Part shown: piece after piece, positions 43,943 through 54,584 of the stretch
Numbering within the stretch: the first letter of the stretch is position 1
How the letters are laid out: every line of letters starts with the position of its first letter
Source: Rhipicephalus microplus
Lineage: Eukaryota; Arthropoda; Arachnida; Ixodida; Ixodidae
Direction: 5' to 3'
Assembly (NCBI RefSeq): GCF_043290135.1
Contig: NC_134707.1
Span: forward strand, 134,293,319-134,357,318
DNA: 64,000 bases
The notes under the pieces: generated by a model
The model's input: only the letters and a program-made list of their open reading frames with translations
Told to the model about the DNA's origin: nothing
Databases searched by the model: none
Program-made: the position numbers and the translations under genes

Positions 43943-45080
43943 TGTCACACCCGTCCCGTTTATTAGGGAGGCGATCGCCGGGCTAATTCCAAGAGCCGAT
44001 GTATCGACCCACCGAACCGCACCACGAAAGCGTGGACAATTTAGAAGTGGTCCTTTTTGGCGCACCAGCGGACGCCGGCTGTGGTCCAAAGAACAAGTCA
44101 GAGCCGAGAGTTGATAAACAAACAAAATTATATTCTCATTAACGGCAGATCAAAACACAATACACACGTATGCACACTCCACAATAGTTACATACAATAC
44201 GTCACCAATCAAACAACGTACTACACAGTACAATCAGCCACAATTGAAACAACGGACACAGACAACAATACGCACTACAATGCAGTCGCAAGCATTGAAC
44301 AACCAAGACACTTAAAGACTAAAGAGATATAAAACCTATTCAGTCCAAAGTCCTTGGAACAAAAGTCTGAATGATACTCTTCCGAGAATCACTCACTCAA
44401 AGTCCAGCGTTGTTGTCGTTCCGCAGCTCTCGAAGTTTCTCTTCCAGGAAACCTCCCGTCTTCAATTGGCCACTCTTCAAACTTCAACTTCTTCGCCGGA
44501 ACACGTCGGCTTCACACTCGCAGCGTTTGCCACGGGTCTTCGCTCGATAGCGGTAAACACACGCTCTTGCCTGTAGCTCGAGTCGTCACCCCTCAGGTGG
44601 AAATCCTCTTCACCTCCTGCTTCGTCTCTACGGACGAAACCTTCGCCGACTACACGGCGGTATACCCTACGCGCTCTGGCGTTAACTTCCGTCTCCTCCT
44701 GCTCTCTTGTCTCGGCGGCTCGATTAAATACCTTCCGCGCCACCTTCTAGAAAGTTCTCCTCATTTCGTCGGCGCGATGCGCAACGAAGGCTGGAGAAGG
44801 GCGCGAGACGGTTCGACTGCTCTCCGCGTCGGATGACTCATCTCGGCGTGGCCCCACCTCTTTCGTTCTAGAAAAATCGCGGGCTTGCTCGGCCGCCGTT
44901 GTGGGGTGAGGAGGTTCGTCGATGAAGCCACGCTTCTGCGGGGAGAGCGCGCGCCCGGGGAGCCTTGGCCGTTTGTTTTCTTTTTCTTTCCCTTTTTTTT
45001 CTTTTGACTTCGCGGCGTTTCTTCCGCGCGTTACCGCAAGAATTTGCGGCGCGCCTATTTTTAGCGCTCGTTCTGTGACA
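43943..45080 (-). repeat. 3' LTR of element G
   Basis: Starts TGTCACACCCG and ends TCTGTGACA on the plus strand, so the ends are inverted TGTCACA/TGTGACA. 1138 bp, the same length as the 5' LTR. Confidence 0.95.
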
Positions 45081-45117
45081 CTGCCCCCCACTTTAAGAAT
45101 ATTATCTCATAATATTC
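45081..45117 (-). other. Polypurine tract and pre-PPT hairpin of element G
   Basis: The minus strand has GAATATTATGAGATAATATTC (45097-45117), a perfect 9-bp stem with a GAG loop, then TTA and the purine tract AAGTGGGGGGCAG against the LTR. A preserved priming site in an element without RT suggests it can still be copied in trans. Confidence 0.75.
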
Positions 45118-45460
45118 AAAACCACACAAACGAGCGCGAACAGTCACCACACACTCTCACAGACTGTAACATAGTCCGTCGCTCTCGTCACGTCACATTC
45201 ACAATAGATCACTTAATACAATTGTACATTGTAATTCAACTACACAACACGTGAAAACACAACCACAAGCACATGAGTCCAACACTCCACCACACATTCC
45301 CAATATACAATGTACAAAGTTCTCTCATTACAACAATGGTCCAATACTATACATCACATCACAGCACAACACTTCGACACTTGTGACACAGGATACCACA
45401 ACATTAACACAACATAGGGCACTCAACACTGCCAAACACATTCTGCTTTGACCTCAGCAC

Positions 45461-47643
45461 TTATCCTACGTACTTCGAGCAGCGCTTGCGCCCCTTTTTT
45501 CGGTGCTCGCTCGATCTCTTCTTGTGCTTCCACGTTGTTTTTCGGCGAGCCCTTTCCAACGACGATATCTGAGGCGTCGTCTCAGCCATCGTTGTCTCTT
45601 CCGACACCGTTAACGCGTCATTACATTTGACGGGTCCTGTCTGTTTATTTACCCGCTTGATCATGCCACTACATTTTGCCCGGCTGGCCAACTCCGTCTC
45701 CTTTACACTGTCGGTCGGTTGAGGTCGTGCCGACGTAAGACCGGTTGCTCGGCCCGTGAACTTATTCGACACGATCGTCTTCTCCTTCGCTGTCTCTTGC
45801 GCCGCGGCTTCGCCTCGGGCTCTATTGAGATCCGTCACGGGATGCTCCTCCACTGTATCTCGCGGCCGCTGTGTTGGCGAGGGCTCTAACTTCGGGTCTT
45901 CTCCTAAACATTCTGGATCACTTGGCCCTCGCGCCCCGTCGATGTTTCCGATGACAAGGTCATACAGGGGGGTCGTCCTGCATAACGCAGTAACCTTCCC
46001 GCTGAAGTACGGGGTTTCAACCTGAATTTCTGCTTCGGGAAGCATCCGGACCGTACGGTCAATTAGGCAAACCGGTTTCGTTCTGCCTGTCAACTCTCTT
46101 TCCCGTACCAAATTTCTCCGCACGATAACAGTGGAACTGCCGGTATCTCTTAACACCGTAATTTTTTTGCCCGCAACTTTTCCAGGCAGCGTTGGCATTC
46201 CTTTCGTAACACCGGTTGGCTGTTTTGACATTACAGCACCCACAATAGGAATTTTCTCCCCATTCTTCAAATCTACGAATCCATCAGTGACGGCATTATT
46301 ATCAGATTTCGGTGCCGCTTGCACACAGGATACCTGGTGAGTTTGACTCACTCCGTTCCGACATGCGTCTGCTTTGTGCCCAGTCTGACCACACTTGAAA
46401 CATTTTACAACCGTAGGGCTCGTAAAGATCGTTCGACAGTTTTTCGCGCGATGACCCACTCGGTTGCACAGAAAGCATCGCGGAATGCTCTCTGGTGCAC
46501 GCTTCTTTTCTTCGGGAGCCAATTTCTTCGAATCGTCGGGGCACTCCTTCTTTACCTTGGCCAAATTAGTGCCACCTTGCGCTTCCAAGAATTGATCAGC
46601 CAATTCAAGCATGTCTTCAAGTGAGTCAGCCTTCCTCTCTTTTAAGTACAGTGACAGGCTTGGGTGGCAACTAGTAAGAAATTGTTCTCTAATTAGCAGC
46701 TCTCTAAGCTCATCGTACTCCTGCGCTGTCCCTGAAAGTTCAATCCATCTGTCGAAATAATGGCAAAGTCGGGCGGCATACTGCGTAGCCGTCTCACCAT
46801 CAGCTGGCTTTCCTGTCCGAAATCTGTCCCGGAATCCTTCCACAGTGAATCTAAATCGCTTCAGCAAAGCAGCTTTCACCTTTGCATAGTTGGCTGCATC
46901 GGTCGGCGTCAGCCTACCGTACACACTGAGGGCTTCACCACTCAAGCAAGTACTCAAAGCAGTTGCCCATTGATGTTCCGGCCAATTCTGGCTCTTCGCA
47001 ATCGTCTCAAATCGGTGAAGGTACGCGTCAAGGTCGTCCTTCCTTTCATCAACGCTACGAGCAGCTTGCTTGGGTTCAAGCGGAAGCCGGGATCTTCCCG
47101 TTCGCTGCTTTCAACTCTAGCTTAGACGGGAGTTTCGCTTCGCTGTTGCAAACGGAGCCGCTCGAGTTCTATCTCGTGTTGCCGCTGCCGCTCCCTTTCC
47201 TCTCTTTCTTCTTTCAGCTGTCGCTCCTTTGCCTCTCTTTCTTCCTTCAGCTGTCGCTCCCTCGCTTCTCTTTCTTCTCTCGCCCTTTCGGCTGCCAACT
47301 TCTCTCTCTCCAGCTCCAACTTCAATTGCTGCTCTCTTTCTTTCTTCAGATGTCGCTCCTTTGCCTCTCTTTCTTCTTTCACCCTTTCAGCTGCCAACCT
47401 CTCTCGTTCCAACTCAGCTGCTTTTTCTTCCTTGGCCCTCTCTGCTGCCAACCTCTCTCTCTCCAACTCAGCTTCTTTTTCCGCTTTGGCTCTTTCGACC
47501 GCCAGCTTTTCCCTTTCCAGCTCAGCTGCCTTTTCCTCTTTGACCCTCTCTTCTTCTTTTTCCCTCTGGGTGACCCACTTCCGTAGTTCGGCGCCGGAAA
47601 GACCCATCTTTTCACCAAGCGCAACTAACTTTTCGAGATCCAT
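45461..47643 (-). pseudogene. gag: Gag-protease of element G (SCAN-like Gag)
   Basis: From the ATG at 47641-47643 (MDLEKLVALGEKMGLSGAEL) the protein has a long coiled coil rich in Glu, Lys and Arg (about residues 20-170), then a stop (TAA, 47122-47124) and a frame change near 47080. The second part (to 45461) has LHRFETIAKSQNWPEHQWA and LSGEALSVYGRL, then EGFRDRFRTG and LREQFLT-type sequence (LLIREQFLTSCHPSLSLYL), which resemble the capsid fold that gave rise to vertebrate SCAN domains. Two zinc knuckles follow (CFLCNRVGHRAKNC, CFKCGQTGHKADAC), then a retropepsin (VLRDTGSSTVIV, near 46110-46145; YDLVIGNIDG) and a Lys/Arg-rich end. Two lesions break an otherwise long frame. Confidence 0.85.
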
Positions 47644-47824
47644 TGTGCCTCGCAAATAAAACCTTGCCACGTTTAAAAAGTATCTGCCTAAATCAGTCTA
47701 TCGGAACACTTTCCTGCACTCCTCGTTAACGAGAACACTGAACAACACACCAAATCGTTCCGATAGCACTATCAACAACTCGAGGCTCTTTCTCACTACT
47801 TTGGACACACTGTGCACCAAAAGG

Positions 47825-47850
47825 TCCTGTTTCGCGGACGCCAGATTAAT
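47825..47850 (-). other. Candidate primer-binding site of element G
   Basis: Seven bases after the 5' LTR the minus strand reads TGGCGTCCGCGAAACAGG. It would pair with a tRNA ending GCGGACGCCA. The tRNA is not identified, and the seven-base gap makes the call tentative. Confidence 0.45.
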
Positions 47851-48988
47851 TGTCACACCCGTCCCGTTTATTAGGGAGGCGATCGCCGGACTAATTCCAA
47901 GAGCCGATGTATCGGCCCCCCGAACCGCACCACGGAAGCGTGGACAATTTAGAAGTGGTCCTTTTTGGCGCGCCAGCGGACGCCGGCTGTGGTCCAAAGA
48001 ACAAGTCAGAGCCGAGAGTTGATAAACAAACAAAATTATATTCTCATTAACGGCAGATCAAAACACAATACACACGTATGCACACTCCACAATAGTTACA
48101 TACAATACGTCACCAATCAAACAACGTACTACACAGTACAATCAGCCACAATTGAAACAACGGACACAGACAACAATACGCACTACAATGCAGTCGCATG
48201 CATTGAACAACCAAGACACTTAAAGACTAAAGAGATATAAAACCTATTCAGTCCAAAGTCCTTGGAACAAAAGTCTGAATGATACTCTTCCGAGAATCAC
48301 TCACTCAAAGTCCAGCGTTGTTGTCGTTCCGCAGCTCTCGAAGTTTCTCTTCCAGGAAACCTCCCGTCTTCAATTGGCCACTCTTCAAACTTCAACTTCT
48401 TCGCCGGAACACGTCGGCTTCACACTCGCAGCGGTTGCCACGGGTCTTCGCTCGATAGCGGTAAACACATGCTCTTGCCCGTAGCTCGAGTCGTCACCCC
48501 TCAGGTGGAAATCCTCTTCACCTCCTGCTTCGTCTCTACGGACGAAACCTTCTCCGACTACACGGCGGTATACCCTACGCGCTCTGGCGTTAACTTCCGT
48601 CTCCTCCTGCTCTCTCGTCTCGGCGGCTCGATTAAATACCTTCCGCGCCACCTTCTAGAAAGTTCTCCTCATTTCGTCGGCGCGATGCGCAACGAAGGCT
48701 GGGGAGGGGCGCGAGACGGTTCGACTGCCCTCCGCGTCGGATGACTCATCTCGGCGTGGCCCCACCTCCTTCGTTCTAGAAAAATCGCGGGCTTGCTCGG
48801 CCGCCGTTGTGGGGTGAGGAGGTTCGTCGATGAAGCCACGCTTCTGCGGGGAGAGCGCACGCCCGGGGAGCCTTGGCCGTTTGTTTTCTTTTTCTTTCCC
48901 TTTTTTTTATTTTGACTTCGCGGCGTTTCTTCCGCGCGTTACCGCAAGAATTTGCGGCGCGCCTATTTTTAGCGCTCGTTCTGTGACA
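47851..48988 (-). repeat. 5' LTR of element G
   Basis: 1138 bp, about 98.5% identical by eye to the 3' LTR. ACCGC follows at 48989-48993. Confidence 0.95.
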
Positions 48989-49228
48989 ACCGCGGAGCAA
49001 GAAGCAAGCAGCTCGAAGTTTACCGTGGCCGACGCAGACAATGCGGAGAGGAGAAAGCAGACGACGCGCCTCAGCCATGTCACTCCTCCGTCTCTGATTG
49101 GCTAAACCACTCTGAGGCAAACGGCAAACGGCACAAAATGGATCTCAGACCCATTTTTTTAAACGGCTAAGAACGGCAGACATGCGCGAAGCAATTGGCC
49201 ACGCACGGCTTCCCGAGAACGTCAAACG

Positions 49229-49952
49229 GTGATGCATGCTTGCCGCCAGCGTGAACCGGCCGTAACACGAACGAGACGTGAGCCAAGAAAGCCAAGCACA
49301 AACGTCTTCAAGGCGTTGGTAACACCGAAAAGATGCGAGTCAAGGAAGCCGAGTGGAGGTGCCGACAGCGGCAGGCCGAAGCGGGCGAATCCTCGACGTC
49401 AATGTCGTGAGCAACGTCTCGAAAGCATCGTGCGCCATGCTCCGAAGCGCCTACCCGCAAGCGCAGGGATCCATAGGACGATCCGGAACTGACCTGGAAG
49501 AACAATCCGGAGCTTCTCGAAAACGCTCCTGCTGCAAGTGCGTTGCCGTGCGCATCAGCGACGCCTCGAACCTCGCACTGTACCTCGCTCCCAGCCTGCC
49601 GAAGGAAAACGTTCAGCGCTGCCTGGAAGACACACTGACTGACTGTGGTGAGGCGTGTCGACGCTTGCTTCTTATAGTCGCAAAAGACTTCAATGCTGAC
49701 TTCAGCGGAGGAGGGGGAGAATGGCTCGTCGATTACATACGTTACATGCACTCGGTGAAGTGCGTGTTGGTGGAACGGAAACTACCCACCACGATACGGG
49801 AAACGTGCATCGATCTGGCCTTTGACAACTTCGACGCCGAATGTCTCCAGGAACCTCTCAGCATGCACTTCAGCGATCACAAAGCTGTGGTAGTCAAGGC
49901 GAAACGGATGCCAGCTCTGGTCCAGAACCCATGTTCACTCTGAAGAAACGAC
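49229..49952 (+). pseudogene. Fragment resembling the endonuclease/exonuclease/phosphatase fold
   Basis: A 196-codon frame (49353-49943) contains LLIVAKDFNADFSGGGGEW near 49675, TTIRETCIDLAFDNF near 49790 and MHFSDHKAVVV near 49865. DFN, a CIDLxF block and SDH in this order are active-site blocks of the endonuclease/exonuclease/phosphatase fold used by LINEs and found beside some Helitron-like genes. The first block has Lys where these enzymes usually have Gly before DFN. The N-terminal half is not recognisable. A second frame at 49229-49492 has RREPRKPSTN, as in 43313-43350. Confidence 0.55.
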
Positions 49953-51022
49953 AAGACCTATGCAAGCCATCACTTCAAATGAACCCCTGTTGCCACCCAC
50001 GCGCAACGCTGCTGCTTCGCATCTCATCGGGATTCCCTTTAGGAAGATGTCAATTTCTTTAAGTCTATTAGCTTCCCTCTTACCAAACGGACTTCAAGTG
50101 TTCAGCACATGCGACAGTGGCTCCTGCAACACGTTGATAAATAAGATCTGAAATACGCCTAGTCCGTACGTTACCACTGGTGCACCTTCTTTGGTCACAC
50201 GACTTATTCAGAAAAGGCCTGAGGTATGACATGCCTATGCCACATTTTGCAATGTTACAATGTTCGACTTAAACAGCGGTTGACAAATTAGAAAGTTTTG
50301 CTGACAATCAAGTACAGCGATGTCATTCTCGCTGGTTGCGTTGTCAGCGCAAAGAAAACGCGTGTATTTTCTTTTACATTAGGCTATTCGAATTACGATG
50401 ACAACTTCCATGAGAGTTCTTATTGTTCGAAATCTTTGTCGCGCCTCCGTGCATAGCATTGAGGTAATGTACTACTTTACACACCGCTCTACCGGACATG
50501 GTGGAAGTTCTTTCCAGTGCACCGACACAGTAAAATATAAAGTTTTTGTTTATGAAACACGCAGAAAGACGGCAAGTGCAGCTGTGTAATAATATGCAAT
50601 TTTTGAAATATTTAAGCGCGAAAAGAGCTGGAGTGAGTATAAAATCATATCTTGGGCAAAAAGTGGCCTCCCTACGACTCACATTAAGAAATCAACCACG
50701 TGGTAAAATGCAGACTTGCATGGTTTTTCGCGTGACTAAGCATAATAACAAAATACTCATTCGCATTGCGAAGATGAAGGAGCTTTGGGAACATATTAGT
50801 GAGCTGAAGCAACTTAAACAACAAAAAAGTGAATAAAGTTATTGTTGTGCCTGGGAAAGTGCACAGCGAAAACAGTACAAGTGCACAATGTTGGAGAAGT
50901 GTCTATTGTACGAAATATTTAAAGTAGACTTGTAGTGTTTTCGAAGCGCAGATAGAGCCTTTTTAGGGTGGTTTGCGAACTCCCTGTGTAGCATGTGCGT
51001 TACTTTTCGCTGTTCTCTACCC
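49953..51022. other. Region without recognised gene
   Basis: A plus frame at 50546-50836 is Lys-rich with no domain. Nothing else is supported. Confidence 0.3.
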
Positions 51023-51036
51023 ATTTTTCGCACCCC

Positions 51037-51272
51037 GCCGCGATGGTCTAGTGGCTAAGGTACTCGGCTGCTGACCCGCAGGGCGCGGGTTCAAATCCCG
51101 GCTTCAGCGGCTGCATTTCCGATGGAGGCGGAAATATTGTAGGCCCATGTGCTCAGATTTGGGTGCACGTTAAAGAACCCCAGAAGGTCTAAATTTTCGG
51201 AGTCCTCCACTACGGCGTCTCTCATAATCATATAGTGGTTTTGGGACGTTAAACTCCACATATCAATCAATC
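51037..51272 (+). mobile_element. Full-length tRNA-derived SINE (iii)
   Basis: tRNA-like head with GATGGTCTAGTGGCTAAGG (A-box region) and GCGGGTTCAAATCCCGG (B box), body GCATTTCCGATGGAGGCGGA, and tail CACATATCAATCAATCA. The flanks ACCCATTTTTCGCA and ACCCATTTTGCA form a near-perfect target duplication. Confidence 0.9.
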
Positions 51273-51463
51273 AACCCATTTTGCACTGGTTACGGCTGTT
51301 GATATTTGAGTCATCTGCAGCAAATTTCGTCAAGTTGTAGCAGCAACGCCAAGCTGAAGAAGCGTGAAGCATTCGCTCCTTGGACAATGCTGCGGTGCCC
51401 TCTCCTGGCGGCCCCGTGTTCTGCCCATTTTATGTGATATTACTAATTGTTCAGATTACTTGA

Positions 51464-51930
51464 TTTTTTAGGGGCGAAGCTCCTTAGGGCGTGGGCTGTG
51501 CGTCCCCTGTAGCCTGTATGTAGCCACCTCTAGTTTAGTTCTTGCAGTGTTCACTAGATGGCGGTACCGTCTCCTGTATGCAGCCACCTCTAGTTTAGTT
51601 CTTGCAGTGTTCACTAGATAGCGGTACCGTCTCCTGTATGTAGCTACCTCTCGTTTAGTTCTTGTAGTGTTTACTAGATGGTGGTACTTGTAGCTGATGA
51701 TGAAAAGATGCAAGATGTTATAAACTTGAAAGCGGTACTTGTAGTTGATGAAAGACGCGAGATCTTATAAAAGCGGAATGATGTCACATATAGCGCGTGT
51801 CATTGGTTGAAGGCAATCGTTCGATTTAGTGCGGCGACGTACGCTAGGGGGAGCGATGTAATAAAATCGAGTGGGCAAAATGTACAGAGGATTCATGGTT
51901 TACCAGGTTTACCTCCGGAGCTTCGCCCAC
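51464..51930. mobile_element. Non-autonomous element with 60-bp minisatellite
   Basis: The left end is TTTTTTAGGGGCGAAGCTCC and the right end GGAGCTTCGCCC, short terminal inverted repeats. Similar right ends occur at about 26730 and 59793. Inside are three 60-bp units (51511-51690) sharing AGCCACCTCTAGTTTAGTTC and CACTAGATGGCGGTACCG. On the minus strand the units read YRRRYRYLVNTARTKLEVA, which I treat as fortuitous. Confidence 0.6.
51511..51690. repeat. 60-bp minisatellite, three units
   Basis: Unit spacing is exactly 60 bases (anchors at 51521, 51581 and 51641). A T/C change is seen in the third unit (TAGCTACCTC). Confidence 0.92.
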
Positions 51931-52164
51931 TCATCATCATTCACTTCGTGGATATGGCGGAATTTTTTTATTTATTCTCAGATTTTAGACTTTGTTCGTT
52001 CAAGGTAATCGGTTTTGAGCAATGTCACTCTTGTTTCGACCTGTATCGCTTTACTGCGAGCGTGATCATACCACGAGTGATCTGCTATGAATGGACAAGT
52101 CATACCACTGAAGTGATCCGCGCTTAAACTGCGACGCAGTGCTGCCGTCTCCAAAAAAGTCCAA

Positions 52165-52920
52165 GCTTTGCCGCAAAGGCGAAGCAATGAACGTGATAGC
52201 AACAATTTCGAAGGTCACGCGCGGAATGTAAATCAGATCAAAACGTACTCCGCGTTTCTCGCGCACAAATTACGCACGAAACGTACTCACAGATACGTGT
52301 GGCAGCTTGGGCTAGTTGGTATGGCACGACGATAGTTATAGCGCGAAAACAAAACGACGACACAGAGACAAGAAGGACACGAAAGACACGAGCGCTCGTG
52401 TTTTTCGTGTCCTTCTTGTCTCTGTGTCGTCGTTTTGTTCTCGCGCTATAACTATCGTCATCACAGATACGGATGCACGTGAATAAGCATCTCATTTGTT
52501 ACTTCGCTGAGTCTGAAAAGCGCGCTTTTCGCGAACGGAGACTGAAATTATTGCAATGGCTTTTGTGCGCCCGGTAACTACAGCAGAATCATTCCATATA
52601 AAGCCCGGGCCAGCCAAGGCGTACGATCCTCCCCTCCTCGCCACCGCCATATAAGGGTGCGCGAGGGAGCGTCGCTCCCCTTCTCTAAGCCGGGCAAATT
52701 ACACGTAGAAGATTGGAGCGGGCGCCACTGCGCGATAAGGCGACGTGCGCTCATTGTGCCATCTTTCTGGTAAAGCTGAAAATACAGCATTGGTAAGTGT
52801 TAGAAATAAATGGCTTGCCGTTTGAACGGTGAAGAACTTTCTCCTGGGTGGCTCAGTGGTTAACGCCTCGATTTCACGACGCAGAGGTGCCACGTCTGAT
52901 TACGAGTGCAGGAGTGCTTT
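52165..52920 (+). repeat. tRNA-like module repeat, copy 2
   Basis: Colinear with the reverse complement of 26745-27300: GCAAAGGCGAAGCAATGAAC, TTTGTGCGCCCGG, GCTCATTGTGCCATCTTTC. The tRNA-like part GGTGGCTCAGTGGTTAACGC follows at about 52847. A hairpin element is inserted at 52297-52460. The B-box region is degenerate here. Confidence 0.6.
52297..52460. mobile_element. Long-hairpin MITE with 10-bp target duplication
   Basis: TCACAGATAC flanks it at 52287-52296 and 52461-52470. Arms at about 52328-52393 and 52394-52459 (about 66 bp each) are almost perfect reverse complements and meet at the palindrome CACGAGCGCTCGTG. A 31-bp unpaired lead (GTGTGGCAGCTTGGGCTAG) lies at the left. No coding capacity. 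Confidence 0.85.
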
Positions 52921-53075
52921 TTCCCGCATTTCTTTTTTTTCTTACGTTTTCATATATATAGATACGTATACATATATGGTGCATGACACTGACGCTGACG
53001 TCGACGCCAACGCCTGCAGCAATATCCAGCTGAGAGAGTTTATATAATTTCTATCGCAGTAAAACAGCTATACAA
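52921..53075 (-). repeat. GCGATAG repeat segment
   Basis: The minus strand has TTTTACTGCGATAGAAATTA, then a GCGTCGACG-type block and ACCATATATGTATACG. This order matches 15230-15370 on the plus strand. Confidence 0.6.
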
Positions 53076-53546
53076 TACTGTGGGGTGGTGGCCAGGAATA
53101 GTGATGTCAGAGCACTTCCATTTCAGTTCTCCGGTCGGTCATTCAAAGTGGTTGCACGACTTTTAATAACATAATCGGGCTTTGCACGTGAACCTTAAAG
53201 GGGAGTTTTGTGCCAGCTTGTCGTCCTCCTGCATAAGCTCTCCTTCGTGACAGTGGCCATTGCTTGATTTTGAAGGTAGTTATGCCAGTCAGGGAATACT
53301 AAAAATTTATCCTTTGAATATAGTCTTTCGAACAGACTTGGTCGGAGATTCCTCATAATCCAGATAGGTCACATTGTTTTTTGTTAAAATTCGTATTATT
53401 AGGAAATTGCATCGGATATATAAGAATCAGGCGACTTCTGACGTGGTATATTAGGCCTAGCTCAACTCATTTTTTGTCACTCCAGAACTTATTTCATGTT
53501 ATAGGTGAGAACAAGCAATTTCTTTTTCTTAAAACTCCCTGCTCAG

Positions 53547-53697
53547 GAGGAGGAGTGGACGTCTCGGCGGGTTCGAGGTGTCCGTTCAGCAGCGGAAGCC
53601 ACTGCAACGCGTCCCTCACGAGCACGTTGCCCGACGAAAAAAGGCGACGGGAGCTGGTCGACTTCTTCGAAAGCACCACGCTAGACATTATCAAGAG
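53547..53697 (+). CDS. Candidate host-gene exon (unidentified protein)
   Basis: A 151-bp segment is GC-rich against AT-rich flanks. A pyrimidine-rich stretch ending CTCCCTGCTCAG precedes it (acceptor AG at 53545-53546), and AAGAG/GTGAGA follows it (donor GT at 53698-53699). In the open frame it encodes GGVDVSAGSRCPFSSGS, two cysteines, then LPDEKRRRELVDFFES and TTLDIIKR, a charged helix-like end. I do not recognise the family. The composition shift plus good splice signals suggest a real internal exon of a plus-strand gene. No neighbouring exon is found in the window. Confidence 0.45.
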
Positions 53698-53699
53698 GT

Positions 53700-54584
53700 G
53701 AGAAATAGGCCTTCGTAAGAAACGCCGACAATAGGCGAAAGGAAGCTGACTACGGTTGCTGCTAAGTAGGATGTATCATGACGTGAGATCTCGAACCTGA
53801 AACTTGCTGTCCACCTCACGATGGGATAGAATAATAACCGAAGAAAAAAATGATAGACTCTTTGTAAACTTTAAGGATTGATCAGCAAAACCGTGCGACC
53901 ACTGAACTGACTATCCTCACATGACTAGTGGAACGAGACGTCAAGGCAATGATGCCGCGCGTGCCACTTTGCCATCACGTGATTGTTGAGAGAGTGTGAG
54001 GGGAAGAGGCAACAGCTGGCACTGTTCCAGGGCACGTACGGACGGACTAACGAGTGCCACGAGTATGATGGATTACCTACTTTCACTTTAAAATAGGACT
54101 GCGTGAATGGAGGTCTGACAAAAATACAAAACACTCCTAAACTCCCTGGCTTCCCGTCCTAGTTCACTAAGCGTACTTTTCTCTGACGTACGAGGGTGAT
54201 TAGTACCGATCTCGGTACTAATCACACTGAACAAATAAATTTTCTGGATTTTGTTTTGTCAATATTGTATCGAGTGTTGTTACTTTTTAAAAAAGCCTTA
54301 TCGTGTTGCACAACAGAGTGATGTGAAGAATCGCTGGACAGCAAGAACCTGAACAGTCAGCTTAGTCGAGTTGTCTGACGGGGCTCGCCGAGTGGCGGCA
54401 TCAGCGCGGCTCTGATTCGAACTGTCCTCTGCACAACCTACGCAGCAACACATTAATACGAATAAATAACTTTCGCCGCCATTGCTAAATGCGCCTGCCA
54501 CTACCGCATGGAGAAAATAAAGCAGTAGCTTCTTTTTGTCGTCCGTGGTGGGCATGCCAGCACCGTCGCCATGAGACGCACAAG
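53700..54584. other. Region without recognised feature
   Basis: AT-rich; no domain-bearing frame or repeat recognised. If 53547-53697 is an exon, this would be intron. Confidence 0.3.

Larger units (their letters stand above)
43943..48988 (-). mobile_element. Non-autonomous LTR retrotransposon G (gag-protease only)
   Basis: 5046 bp with two 1138-bp LTRs (43943-45080 and 47851-48988) and a perfect 5-bp target duplication ACCGC (43938-43942 and 48989-48993). By eye the LTRs differ at about 17 positions. The interior encodes Gag with a SCAN-like region, two zinc knuckles and a retropepsin, then goes to a polypurine tract. No RT, RNase H or integrase is present in the 2770-bp interior. Replication would need Pol from a related element. 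Confidence 0.93.

Noticed and set aside
47229..47586. Plus-strand frames rich in Leu/Phe/Ser opposite the element G gag
   Set aside because: Antisense shadow of the Glu/Lys/Arg coiled coil.
51037..51115. Possible tRNA gene
   Set aside because: It is the head of a SINE: a SINE body and tail follow it and a target duplication flanks it.
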